The notes under the pieces are model-generated. The model was not told the origin of the DNA, did no database searches, and saw only the letters and a list, made by a program, of their open reading frames with translations. The position numbers were made by a program, and so were the translations under genes. This document shows positions 16,450 through 23,955 of a stretch of DNA of 64,000 nt, in pieces. Source of the DNA: Bacillus_BU sp051233475 (GTDB lineage Bacteria; Bacillota; Bacilli; Bacillales; Cytobacillaceae); the NCBI RefSeq assembly GCF_051233475.1, contig NZ_JBKFGH010000026.1:1-64000 (forward strand), read 5' to 3'. How positions within the stretch are numbered: the first letter of the stretch is position 1; the number at the start of each line of letters is the position of its first letter.

Positions 16450-17355
16450 ATGTTTCGGAATGTAGCCGAGCTTGTTGAATTAGCAGAACAAAATCAAGTG
16501 AAAATCGCCGAGATTATGATACGGCAGGAAATAGAAATTTCAGGTTTAACTCGCGAAGAGATCATTGCAAAAATGGATACCAATTTAACCGTTATGGAAA
16601 AAGCGGTAGAACGCGGGCTTAAAGGAGTAAAATCGCAGACCGGTTTGACAGGTGGAGACGCAGTTTTACTACAAAATTACATCAATAGCGGGCGAGCATT
16701 GTCTGGACCATTGCTATTAGACGCAGTCAGTAAAGCGGTTGCCACAAATGAAGTAAATGCTGCGATGGGGGTCGTTTGTGCCACTCCGACTGCAGGTTCG
16801 GCAGGAGTTGTTCCGGGTACATTATTTGCCGTGAAGAATCAGCTCAATCCGACTCGGCAGGAAATGATAGAATTTTTGTTTACGGCAGCTGCATTCGGAT
16901 TTGTCGTCGCCAATAATGCATCAATCTCAGGAGCAGCCGGTGGATGTCAGGCAGAGGTTGGTTCAGCTGCAGGAATGGCGGCGGCAGCAATTGTTGAAAT
17001 GGCAGGCGGTACACCTCAGCAATCAGCAGAAGCCATGGCAATCACCTTAAAAAACATGCTCGGATTAGTTTGTGATCCGGTCGCAGGACTCGTTGAGGTT
17101 CCGTGCGTCAAGAGAAATGCAATGGGTGCTTCGAATGCATTGACGGCGGCAGATATGGCATTAGCAGGCATCACGAGTAGAATTCCGTGTGATGAAGTGA
17201 TTGGTGCTATGTACGCAATTGGCCAATCCATGCCGGCTACGTTGCGCGAAACGGCCGAGGGTGGACTTGCTGCGACTCCAACAGGAAGAAGACTGGAAGC
17301 GGAAATTTTTGGGGCGCCGAAAGCGAAGCTTGTCGATTATTTGGTGACCAATTAA
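16450..17355 (+). CDS. sdaAA: L-serine dehydratase, iron-sulfur type, alpha subunit
   Basis: Catalytic partner of SdaAB, 301 aa. Conserved segments include CATPTAGSAGVVPG, ASISGAAGGCQAEVGSA, CDPVAGLVEVPCVKRNA and a C-terminal GGLAATPTGR; the Cys residues in these blocks are those expected to hold the 4Fe-4S cluster. AGGAGGACAAGCC precedes the ATG. Co-transcribed with sdaAB and closed by a strong terminator. Confidence 0.95.
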   Translation: MFRNVAELVELAEQNQVKIAEIMIRQEIEISGLTREEIIAKMDTNLTVMEKAVERGLKGVKSQTGLTGGDAVLLQNYINSGRALSGPLLLDAVSKAVATNEVNAAMGVVCATPTAGSAGVVPGTLFAVKNQLNPTRQEMIEFLFTAAAFGFVVANNASISGAAGGCQAEVGSAAGMAAAAIVEMAGGTPQQSAEAMAITLKNMLGLVCDPVAGLVEVPCVKRNAMGASNALTAADMALAGITSRIPCDEVIGAMYAIGQSMPATLRETAEGGLAATPTGRRLEAEIFGAPKAKLVDYLVTN

Positions 17356-17370
17356 TTTTGATAAAATAAG

Positions 17371-17413
17371 GCGCAGGGCACTATGTGGTTTTTCAGTGCA
17401 CTGCGCTTTTTTT
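17371..17413 (+). terminator. Terminator of sdaAB-sdaAA
   Basis: GCGCAGGGCACT pairs with AGTGCACTGCGC (one mismatch), followed by TTTTTTT. Confidence 0.9.
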
Positions 17414-17487
17414 GAGGTTTAGGTCGGGGATTATTTATGTTTTGGTGTATTTTTTTATTTACTCTTTGTAAAAAGAAAGAATTTCCA

Positions 17488-17595
17488 TTAGTGCCCTAAC
17501 CCATGAAGATTTTTTTAAAAAAGGGAACTAATGCCCTAGTTAGTGCCCTAAATCATGATGCTCTCCAACAAAAAGGGAACTAATCCCCAGTATTG
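17488..17595. repeat. 52-bp hairpin repeat, two units
   Basis: Units begin at TTAGTGCCCT, 17488 and 17540, exactly 52 bp apart. In each, TTAGTgCCCT pairs imperfectly with AGGGaACTAA downstream of an A-rich loop. Period and layout match the arrays at 34095-34556 and 54345-54699 although the sequence differs. It fills the gap between convergent sdaAA and tatC; no gene is seen there. Confidence 0.65.
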
Positions 17596-17680
17596 GAGAC
17601 CGAAATCCTAATCGTATCAGAAAATCAGTCACCAATAGCCCTATCCCAATTGTGTATACTAAACAATCAATATAAAAATA

Positions 17681-18400
17681 CTACGCAACTGGCACCATTT
17701 TTTGCTTTCGTCGATATACCACTTTTGACAATAAAACACTGCATTCATAAAGAAACAGTAGGGGAATTACGACCAAGACATCTGACAGAAGGTCTGGAGG
17801 AGTAATAAAAACCGCCGTAACAATCAAGATAAAATAGGAATACTTCCTCATTTTTTGCAGACGGTAAGGGTTCAATACTCCAATACTGGTTAAAAACATG
17901 ATAATAACCGGAAGTTCAAATAGAAATCCGAAGGGAAGCGTCATATGAACGACAAATTTGAAGTATTTTTCCGTCGTAAAAAAGTTCATCATCACCCCGT
18001 CTGATAAGGAAAGCAGAAACTGAAACACAATTGGAAATATGACCAAATAGCCAAAGCTTATTCCAACGATAAATAATAGAAATAAAGCCGGAATATAGGA
18101 TAACGTAACTTTTTGCTCATGCTCCTTTAAAGCGGGCCGAACAAAAAGCCAAACCTGATGAGCAGCAATCGGGATTGTTCCTGCTATCGCTACAACACTT
18201 GCTAACAGTAAATAAACCCATAAAATATCACTTGGACCAAGAATGGCAAGCTTTACAGGCAGATCTTTTACAAGCCATTTATATATATCCTCTACATATA
18301 TAAACGAAAGTATAAAAAGCAGTATAAAAGCACCAAGGGTAATCATAATCCGCTTCCGCAGTTCCTCAAAATGACCAATAAGGTCCATATCTTGATTCAC
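17681..18400 (-). CDS. tatC: Sec-independent protein translocase TatC
   Basis: Receptor and core of the twin-arginine translocase, 239 aa with six hydrophobic segments. HFEELRKRI near the N-terminus (residue ~10) is the diagnostic motif that contacts the RR signal; FELPVIIMFL and later ITPPDLLS are also family blocks. GTG 18400 follows AAGGAGG. It is downstream of tatA and phoX on the same strand, so probably the last gene of a phoX-tatA-tatC operon. Confidence 0.96.
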   Translation of the reverse strand: MNQDMDLIGHFEELRKRIMITLGAFILLFILSFIYVEDIYKWLVKDLPVKLAILGPSDILWVYLLLASVVAIAGTIPIAAHQVWLFVRPALKEHEQKVTLSYIPALFLLFIVGISFGYLVIFPIVFQFLLSLSDGVMMNFFTTEKYFKFVVHMTLPFGFLFELPVIIMFLTSIGVLNPYRLQKMRKYSYFILIVTAVFITPPDLLSDVLVVIPLLFLYECSVLLSKVVYRRKQKMVPVA

Positions 18401-18476
18401 AATCTTTAACCTCCTTCATTAAAAAGAAGATGCAAGCAGCCACGGCTATCCTGCATCTTACATAATATCTCCTGAA

Positions 18477-18677
18477 CTAAACGGTTTTTTCTTCAGTGTT
18501 TTTCGTGGTCACCTTGCTAGGTTCATCATCGGATACTAATTCTCTCGTTGATTTTTTAAATTCTTTAAGAGTGGACCCGACCGCACGCCCAAGTTCAGGC
18601 AGTTTTGACGGGCCGAAAACGATGAGCGCAATGACAAGAATCAATATTAAACCGGGAATCCCAATGTTTTGCAGCAT
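18477..18677 (-). CDS. tatA: Twin-arginine translocase subunit TatA
   Basis: A 66-aa protein with one N-terminal transmembrane helix (IGIPGLILILVIALIVFG), the FGPSKLPELGRAVG hinge and amphipathic helix, and an acidic/Lys-rich tail. ATG 18677 is preceded by AAGGAGGTG at 7 bases; the GTG at 18686 belongs to that site. Located between phoX and tatC. Confidence 0.96.
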   Translation of the reverse strand: MLQNIGIPGLILILVIALIVFGPSKLPELGRAVGSTLKEFKKSTRELVSDDEPSKVTTKNTEEKTV

Positions 18678-18732
18678 GGAAAGCACCTCCTTCTAGATAT
18701 TAGTCGAACCTATTAGTTGTTTGACTAGTCGA

Positions 18733-20352
18733 TTACTTGCTAAAGCTTCCGCCTTGTATTGCAACTAAGCAAGAGCGTCCAAACTGCTGACCAGGGTATG
18801 GATTCCATGTCTCAGGATGCTGAACGTCTAAGAATAAAGTACGCTCATCCGGTGACAACCACGGACCTGTCATCTCACATCCCTTTGGACCTGATGCGAA
18901 TTGGTGCGGGATTCCATAGCTTTTGCCATCAGTAGGAATCATGAACACACCGCAGTTCTTATAAGCCGCATACACATTATCTTCAGTGGCACTGTAGTCT
19001 TCAACAACCCAAAGGTTCCCTTTGCTGTCAAAATGAAGATTATCCGGGCAGGTAATACCGCTCTGTTGTCCACCAGAAATAAATACTTCAAACGTAAATG
19101 AATCACTGCCATGGTCACTGTTAGCAGGGGCAAAACGGATCACTTGACCATGGAAATTTCCGTGACCGGAGTTATTTGTTAAGGCTAAGAAGACCGTTCC
19201 ATCAAGCGGGTGAATTTCTACATCCTCAGGACGATCAAGTTTTGTACCACCAACTGCTTTTGCAGCTGCTCGTGCGTTCGTTAATACTGCAGCCTGATCA
19301 GCAAATTGACTTTGAAGGGCAGGATTGGTTGCATGATCAAGCGCTACCCATTTTTGTTTGCTAAGATTAGCGACATATAAAGTTCCGCTCTCTAAAATAT
19401 CGAAATTTGCTTCGCGATTTGTAGGATTGAACGGTTTACTGCTAATAAATTTATAGAAACACTCATCACCTTTATCGTCGCCCATGTATACAACTACTCT
19501 TCCATCCTTTGTTAATCCCATTGCTGCATTTTCGTGAGCAAAACGGCCAAGTGCAGAATGTTTGCGAACAGATTTATTAGGATCAAACGGATCTACTTCG
19601 ACCACCCAGCCATAATGACTATTATCGAAATTTGGCCAACCATAAGAGCTGCCATATTCAGTATTTTCTTCACAGGATAAGACGGTATTCCATAACGTCC
19701 GGCCACCGCTGCAGTTTCCAAGAGAACCCTCGACCTTAGTTGCCCCATTAACAGCTTTACTTCCGCGAGCAGGACCGGTTAATTCGATAGGGGTTGTCCC
19801 ATCGACACGGCGGTTGTATGTATCATTTTGAACGAGTTTCCATTCACCATTTTCTTTCTTAACATGGATAACCGATCCGCCAACCGCTTCTTTTTCCATT
19901 TTTAGTAGATCAGGATATTTAGCAAGATCTTCTTTTCTAAAGTTGGCTGGATTCATTCCTAGCAGTTTCAGATAATTTTCAGGTTCAGGAAATTCATGAT
20001 TGATCCAGATTAAGCCTTCTTCAGAATTATTCCCGCCTGTTAAGCTATCAATTGGAAAATAGACGGTAAGGTCTGCAGCATCTCCAAATTTTTCACCCTT
20101 TGAATTGATGACATCACCATAAGAGGCGATGATATTGTATTTGTATCCTTCAGGAAGCATTAATTCGTCCTCCCAAGTCCGGCTTACCGGTTTGAACGGT
20201 GCGGTTAATGGCTTTCCAGTTCCAGAAGGTTGTCCATTCATTAAATGATTTGCTGTCATAGCATTTCCTGTTAAGGTACTAATTCCGGTTGATGCTGCAA
20301 CTAATGCGGCAGTACTGCTTCCTACGTATGTTAGAAATAAACGACGATCCAA
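18733..20352 (-). CDS. phoX: PhoX-family Tat-secreted phosphatase (DUF839)
   Basis: A 539-aa exported Ca/Fe-type alkaline phosphatase. The N-terminus DRRLFLTYVGSS with a mild hydrophobic stretch is a Tat signal. Family blocks include EEGLIWINHEFPEP, CSGGRTLWNTVLSCEEN, ALGRFAHENAA, YMGDDKGDECFYKF and a CPDNLHFDSKGNLWV beta-propeller segment. The start is TTG 20352 with GGGGAG 8 bases upstream. Direct linkage with tatAC suggests a dedicated export system, as for phoD-tatAdCd of B. subtilis. TTWACA-like hexamers upstream might be PhoP sites. Confidence 0.92.
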   Translation of the reverse strand: MDRRLFLTYVGSSTAALVAASTGISTLTGNAMTANHLMNGQPSGTGKPLTAPFKPVSRTWEDELMLPEGYKYNIIASYGDVINSKGEKFGDAADLTVYFPIDSLTGGNNSEEGLIWINHEFPEPENYLKLLGMNPANFRKEDLAKYPDLLKMEKEAVGGSVIHVKKENGEWKLVQNDTYNRRVDGTTPIELTGPARGSKAVNGATKVEGSLGNCSGGRTLWNTVLSCEENTEYGSSYGWPNFDNSHYGWVVEVDPFDPNKSVRKHSALGRFAHENAAMGLTKDGRVVVYMGDDKGDECFYKFISSKPFNPTNREANFDILESGTLYVANLSKQKWVALDHATNPALQSQFADQAAVLTNARAAAKAVGGTKLDRPEDVEIHPLDGTVFLALTNNSGHGNFHGQVIRFAPANSDHGSDSFTFEVFISGGQQSGITCPDNLHFDSKGNLWVVEDYSATEDNVYAAYKNCGVFMIPTDGKSYGIPHQFASGPKGCEMTGPWLSPDERTLFLDVQHPETWNPYPGQQFGRSCLVAIQGGSFSK

Positions 20353-20418
20353 TGTGAGTCTCCCCTTTAATCGATATAATATTTTACTATCTTGATTATA
20401 AGTTTAGTAATATAACGA

Positions 20419-20479
20419 TGTTAATAAAGGGGGTGTAAAGAATTGTTAAAAGATTATGAAAACTTTAAGGGTTTGTAAA
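20419..20479 (-). promoter_or_regulatory. Cluster of TTWACA hexamers (weak Pho-box candidate)
   Basis: On the minus strand TTAACA or TTTACA occurs at 20474-20479, 20444-20449, 20434-20439 and 20419-20424, about 65-130 bp upstream of phoX. PhoP sites use such hexamers at 11-bp steps; the spacing here (30, 10, 15) does not fit well, so the call is weak. Confidence 0.25.
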
Positions 20480-20525
20480 AGCAGGACCGTTGGTTATAAG
20501 GAATTTGTTTCCGGTTTTAAATAAA

Positions 20526-20577
20526 AGAGACTGGCTCAATTAGTCATTTTAAATCACCATTGAGCCAGCCTCTATTG
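20526..20577 (-). terminator. Terminator downstream of XRE-cupin regulator
   Basis: CTGGCTCAAT and ATTGAGCCAG form a 10-bp stem; on the minus strand CTCTTTTATTT follows, as expected for the end of the regulator transcript. Confidence 0.8.
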
Positions 20578-20612
20578 GAATATTTTAAAATAATTATCAT
20601 CAGAAAAAATAG

Positions 20613-21152
20613 TTAAAAAACATCATTCAATTCCGTATCTGAATAAACCGCGATTAACACGACGGATTTTTTATCCCCGATATTTTTCACAAAGTGCGGT
20701 ACACTGGCATGCCAGCTGAACGAATCACCTTCTTCTAAAATCACCGAGTCTTCGCCTTGTTGGGCAAGAATTTTGCCTTCCAACACTAAATGGCATTCTT
20801 CCCCTTGGTGCGCAATCGCTTCACCCATGGAAGCGCCTGGAGGACATTCAACACTCATCAGCCTTAATCCACCAATCGATGTTAAATGTTCGATTTTTAA
20901 ACTATTTAAAGCGGAATGCGTTCTTTCTTCTTTTCTAACAACCCGCATATGCTGCTTTTTTTCCAGCAATAAGTAGGGGAGTGGAACATCAAGAAAGCTC
21001 GCGATGGTCTGCAAAGTATTAATAGATGGAGATGTATTATTGTTTTCAACATTGCTGATAAACCCTTTTGAAAGGCCGGTCCCTTCACACATTTGGGCAA
21101 TCGTAATTTTTTTTCTATTCCGGATTGCACGAATCTTAGATCCAATATCCAA
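20613..21152 (-). CDS. XRE-family regulator with C-terminal cupin
   Basis: About 179 aa. Residues ~1-60 form a helix-turn-helix (IAQMCEGTGLSKGFISNVENNNTSPS has the typical turn and recognition helix); residues ~105-175 form a cupin (HQGEECHLVLEG, GDSFSWHASVPH) that probably binds a small ligand or metal. Start taken as TTG 21152, six bases after GAGGTG; GTG 21161 is the alternative. Divergent from the dioxygenase/DoxX genes, which it may control. Confidence 0.85.
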   Translation of the reverse strand: MDIGSKIRAIRNRKKITIAQMCEGTGLSKGFISNVENNNTSPSINTLQTIASFLDVPLPYLLLEKKQHMRVVRKEERTHSALNSLKIEHLTSIGGLRLMSVECPPGASMGEAIAHQGEECHLVLEGKILAQQGEDSVILEEGDSFSWHASVPHFVKNIGDKKSVVLIAVYSDTELNDVF

Positions 21153-21339
21153 TTTTTCCACCTCAAATGTTTCCTAATAAAAAACTTAATTTTATATTAG
21201 CAAAAAAACCATTGACAATCTAGAGTGCGAATTGTTATCTTATAAACAACAAATATTCATATTAGTAAACAAAACGTAAAATATATCAGAACAGAATATA
21301 GTGTTACACTAGAAAAAAGACAAAAAGGGGGATGAAAAG

Positions 21340-22119
21340 ATGATTCCAGCTTATTTTATTGCTCACGGCGCACCGCTATTGGCGATTGAAAGAAATGAAT
21401 ATACCCAATTAATAAATGAGTTAGGGGAAAAGCTGCAGCGTCCGAAGGCTATTATTGTGTTTTCTGCTCACTGGGAGTCGGGTGTCCAACAGGTGAGTGA
21501 AGTAAGTGACTATGAAACGATCTACGATTACTATGGATTTCCTGAAGAAATGTACCGCATTAAATACCCGGCAAAAGGGGAGCCGAAAGTTGCTAAAGAG
21601 ATAGAAGCGATGTTAGCGAATCAGGGGATTCCTTTTGAAGTGGATCGTAAACGCGGACTTGATCATGGGGCGTGGGTCATTCTAAGTATGCTCTACCCTG
21701 ACGCCGATATTCCGGTCATTTCGATGTCCGTCGCTCCCAACTTAACCCCAGAGGAGCAGTACAAAATTGGAAAATCGTTAGCGGAATTGAGAGAAAAGGA
21801 TATCTTAATTGTTGCCAGCGGCGGAACGGTTCACAACCTTCGTGCCGTTCGATTTGGGGAAGAAGATGGTGTGGATCAATGGGCGCTGGCATTTGATCAG
21901 TGGTTAGAACAACATATTACAGCCTGGGATTTAGAGTCACTGTTCAACTATTCGACTTTAGCACCAAATGCTCAGTTTGCCGTTCCGCCACATGGGGCTG
22001 AACACTTTATACCGATTTTCTACGCCATGGGTGCAGCTGACAAAGATCGAACAGCCAAATTGCTGCATCGCAGTTATCGTTATGGAAATCTAAGCCATAG
22101 CATTTGGCAATTTGGATAA
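21340..22119 (+). CDS. LigB-type extradiol dioxygenase (4,5-DOPA dioxygenase-like)
   Basis: A 259-aa class III ring-cleavage dioxygenase of the YgiD/DODA family. Metal ligands are visible at IAHGAP (His9), FSAHWES, and DHGAW; the second-shell ASGGTVHNL motif and C-terminal PPHGAEHF match. ATG 21340 follows AAAGGGGG. Followed by doxX, a common pairing. The natural aromatic substrate is unknown. Confidence 0.88.
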   Translation: MIPAYFIAHGAPLLAIERNEYTQLINELGEKLQRPKAIIVFSAHWESGVQQVSEVSDYETIYDYYGFPEEMYRIKYPAKGEPKVAKEIEAMLANQGIPFEVDRKRGLDHGAWVILSMLYPDADIPVISMSVAPNLTPEEQYKIGKSLAELREKDILIVASGGTVHNLRAVRFGEEDGVDQWALAFDQWLEQHITAWDLESLFNYSTLAPNAQFAVPPHGAEHFIPIFYAMGAADKDRTAKLLHRSYRYGNLSHSIWQFG

Positions 22120-22163
22120 TGTTCTTAATATAAAAAATAATTACTTCTAAGGGGAGAAAAACA

Positions 22164-22589
22164 ATGAGAAATCATGAGGTTGGAACATTAATTTTACGGG
22201 TAGTATTAGGATTAACCTTCTTTGTACACGGGTTAGCTAAGTTTCAAGGGGGAATAGAAAATACAGTTGGCTGGTTCGGCAGTATTGGATTGCCTGGATT
22301 CTTAGCCTACGGTGTTGCTATATTAGAAACTGTCGGGGGCATCGCTTTAGTTATAGGACTAGGGAGCCGCGTAATATCTGCCTTATTCGCAATATTAATG
22401 CTTGGAGCAACGATAAAAGTAAAGCTGGCACTTGGCTTTTTAGGAAATGGGCAAATGGCTGGGTATGAATTAGATATTGCCTTATTTGCGATGTCATTGG
22501 CGATTGCTATTACTGGCAGTCAGTTGCTTTCAGTCGATCAGCTCCTTTTCAAAGAGAAAGAGTCAAAGGGTAAAAGTTCAGCTGCATAA
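22164..22589 (+). CDS. DoxX-family membrane protein
   Basis: A 141-aa integral membrane protein with four hydrophobic segments and the DoxX signature (LRVVLGLTFFVHGLAKFQGG, then AYGVAILETVGGIALVIG). Starts 44 bp after the dioxygenase stop, with AAGGGGAG upstream, so it is probably in the same operon. DoxX-like proteins often accompany redox or thiol-stress enzymes; the precise activity is unknown. Confidence 0.85.
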   Translation: MRNHEVGTLILRVVLGLTFFVHGLAKFQGGIENTVGWFGSIGLPGFLAYGVAILETVGGIALVIGLGSRVISALFAILMLGATIKVKLALGFLGNGQMAGYELDIALFAMSLAIAITGSQLLSVDQLLFKEKESKGKSSAA

Positions 22590-22599
22590 TGAAGAATGA

Positions 22600-22634
22600 C
22601 AAACAAGGCTCCGTTTTGGTGACCTTGTTTTTTT
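22600..22634 (+). terminator. Terminator after doxX-like gene
   Basis: AACAAGG pairs with CCTTGTT through a GC-containing inner stem, followed by TTTTTTT. Confidence 0.8.
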
Positions 22635-22717
22635 ATGGAGATCTTCTTTAGACAAAAGATGAAATAGTCCAATCATACAGGTAAAATAAAAGATAAAAGG
22701 TGGAAGGAGAGATATAC

Positions 22718-23251
22718 ATGAAAAAGCAAATGGACCCTAGCGAGTTCGCCCCGTATTATGGACCCTACATAAATGCCGTTCCCGAAGGTGACATCTTCGA
22801 GACATTACATCAGCAATTGGAGGATACTGTAAAACTTTTTAAAAACTTAAATGAAAACCAGGCCGAGTTTCGTTACGGTCCTAATAAATGGAGCATAAAG
22901 GAAGTCTTCGGTCATATGACAGATACCGAGCGAATCATGGCGTACCGACTGTTGGCGATTGCGCGCGGGGAAACATTATCACTCCCAGGTTTCGATGAGA
23001 ACGAATATGTTCGACATGCAGAATTTGACAAACAAACTCTGGAAGAACTATTAGAACAATTTACAATAGTCCGCAAGTCCACTTTAGCTTTATTAAAAAG
23101 TTTATCGACTGACGCATGGCTTCGTCGTGGAACAGCGAATCAACACGAAGTGAGTGTTCGTGCCCTTGCATTTATTATTGCCGGCCACGAATTGCATCAC
23201 CGAACCATCATTAGTGAACGGTATATACAATCTGAAGGATTTCCAAGTTAG
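22718..23251 (+). CDS. DinB/YfiT-like putative metal-dependent hydrolase
   Basis: A 177-aa four-helix DinB-superfamily protein. The three expected metal-binding His are seen: FGHMTDTER (~68) and GHELHHRT (~160-164), and a KWSIKEVFGH motif is typical. ATG 22718 follows GAAGGAGA; a GTG 18 bases upstream is less likely. Many Bacillus paralogues of this fold transfer or cleave thiol adducts, but nothing here shows the substrate. Confidence 0.82.
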   Translation: MKKQMDPSEFAPYYGPYINAVPEGDIFETLHQQLEDTVKLFKNLNENQAEFRYGPNKWSIKEVFGHMTDTERIMAYRLLAIARGETLSLPGFDENEYVRHAEFDKQTLEELLEQFTIVRKSTLALLKSLSTDAWLRRGTANQHEVSVRALAFIIAGHELHHRTIISERYIQSEGFPS

Positions 23252-23260
23252 ATTCGACTT

Positions 23261-23302
23261 TGTAAGGCAGTCTCCAAAAATAGTTGGGGGACTGCCTCTT
23301 TT
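23261..23302 (+). terminator. Terminator after DinB-like gene
   Basis: AAGGCAGTCTCC pairs with GGGGACTGCCT, then CTTTTAATTTT. Confidence 0.82.
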
Positions 23303-23533
23303 AATTTTGTTATTCGCATTATTGAGATTGAACCCAGTTCTGTTCTTTATGATGCAATTTCTGTTAATTTTCGGGGTGATTTTTATAAAAAATCAATTTT
23401 TTTTGAAGAATTGCCCTGGATTTATGATGAAATTGGTTATTTTTCGATAAAAAATCTGTTATTTCATTTTAAATAACACTTTTTTGGGGATTTTTTGCTT
23501 TTTTATAAAAATATTTGCCCGCGGGAAGGCCGT

Positions 23534-23725
23534 TATGCTCATCTAAATATGGATATGGGACATTTCAAAAAATATATGGTCTAACTTTAAAAATATATAG
23601 ACCAACTTTAAAAATATATAGACCAACTTTAAAAATATATGGTCCAACTTCCAAATTATATGGGACAAGTCTCAAGATATATGGTACAAGTTTCCCCTAT
23701 ATGCCCATCTTTACCCCTTTATGGT
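23534..23725. repeat. 20-21 bp periodic intergenic array (copy 2)
   Basis: TATR-anchored units start at 23534, 23554, 23575, 23596, 23617, 23638, 23659, 23680, 23700 and 23720: steps of 20 or 21 bp over ten units. Central units read TATAGACCAACTTTAAAAA; outer ones are of the TTATGCYCATCT type. The same two unit types form the array at 98-212. It lies about 100 bp upstream of the cysJ promoter. The remaining 23303-23533 is AT-rich with no gene seen. Confidence 0.75.
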
Positions 23726-23824
23726 ATAAATCTAAAAGATCAAATGCACCCACGCAGTCCTTACACCAAGCCCCTTTTAGCCCCAACAAATTAACTAAAT
23801 ATTTTTAATTATAATAAAACCTAT

Positions 23825-23853
23825 TTGACACATAGGAATTGTGTGTATATTAT
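23825..23853 (+). promoter_or_regulatory. cysJ promoter with TAGGAAT element (CymR-like)
   Basis: TTGACA (23825-23830) and TATTAT (23848-23853) have ideal 17-bp spacing. TAGGAATT fills spacer positions 3-10. The sfnG promoter (28692-28720) has the same arrangement. This resembles what I recall of CymR (Rrf2 family) cysteine-regulon operators, where ATTCCTA is central. Confidence 0.6.
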
Positions 23854-23955
23854 AAAACTATCATTATTTTAAAAAAAGAATAAGACAAGTTAACCATAAT
23901 CGTAAAACTAAATTTGCGCACGATAAGTTTATATTCATTAGTGAGGTGGATATTG

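Noticed and set aside
20419..20479. Definite Pho box upstream of phoX
   Set aside because: Hexamers fit but the 11-bp spacing does not, so it is listed only as a weak candidate.
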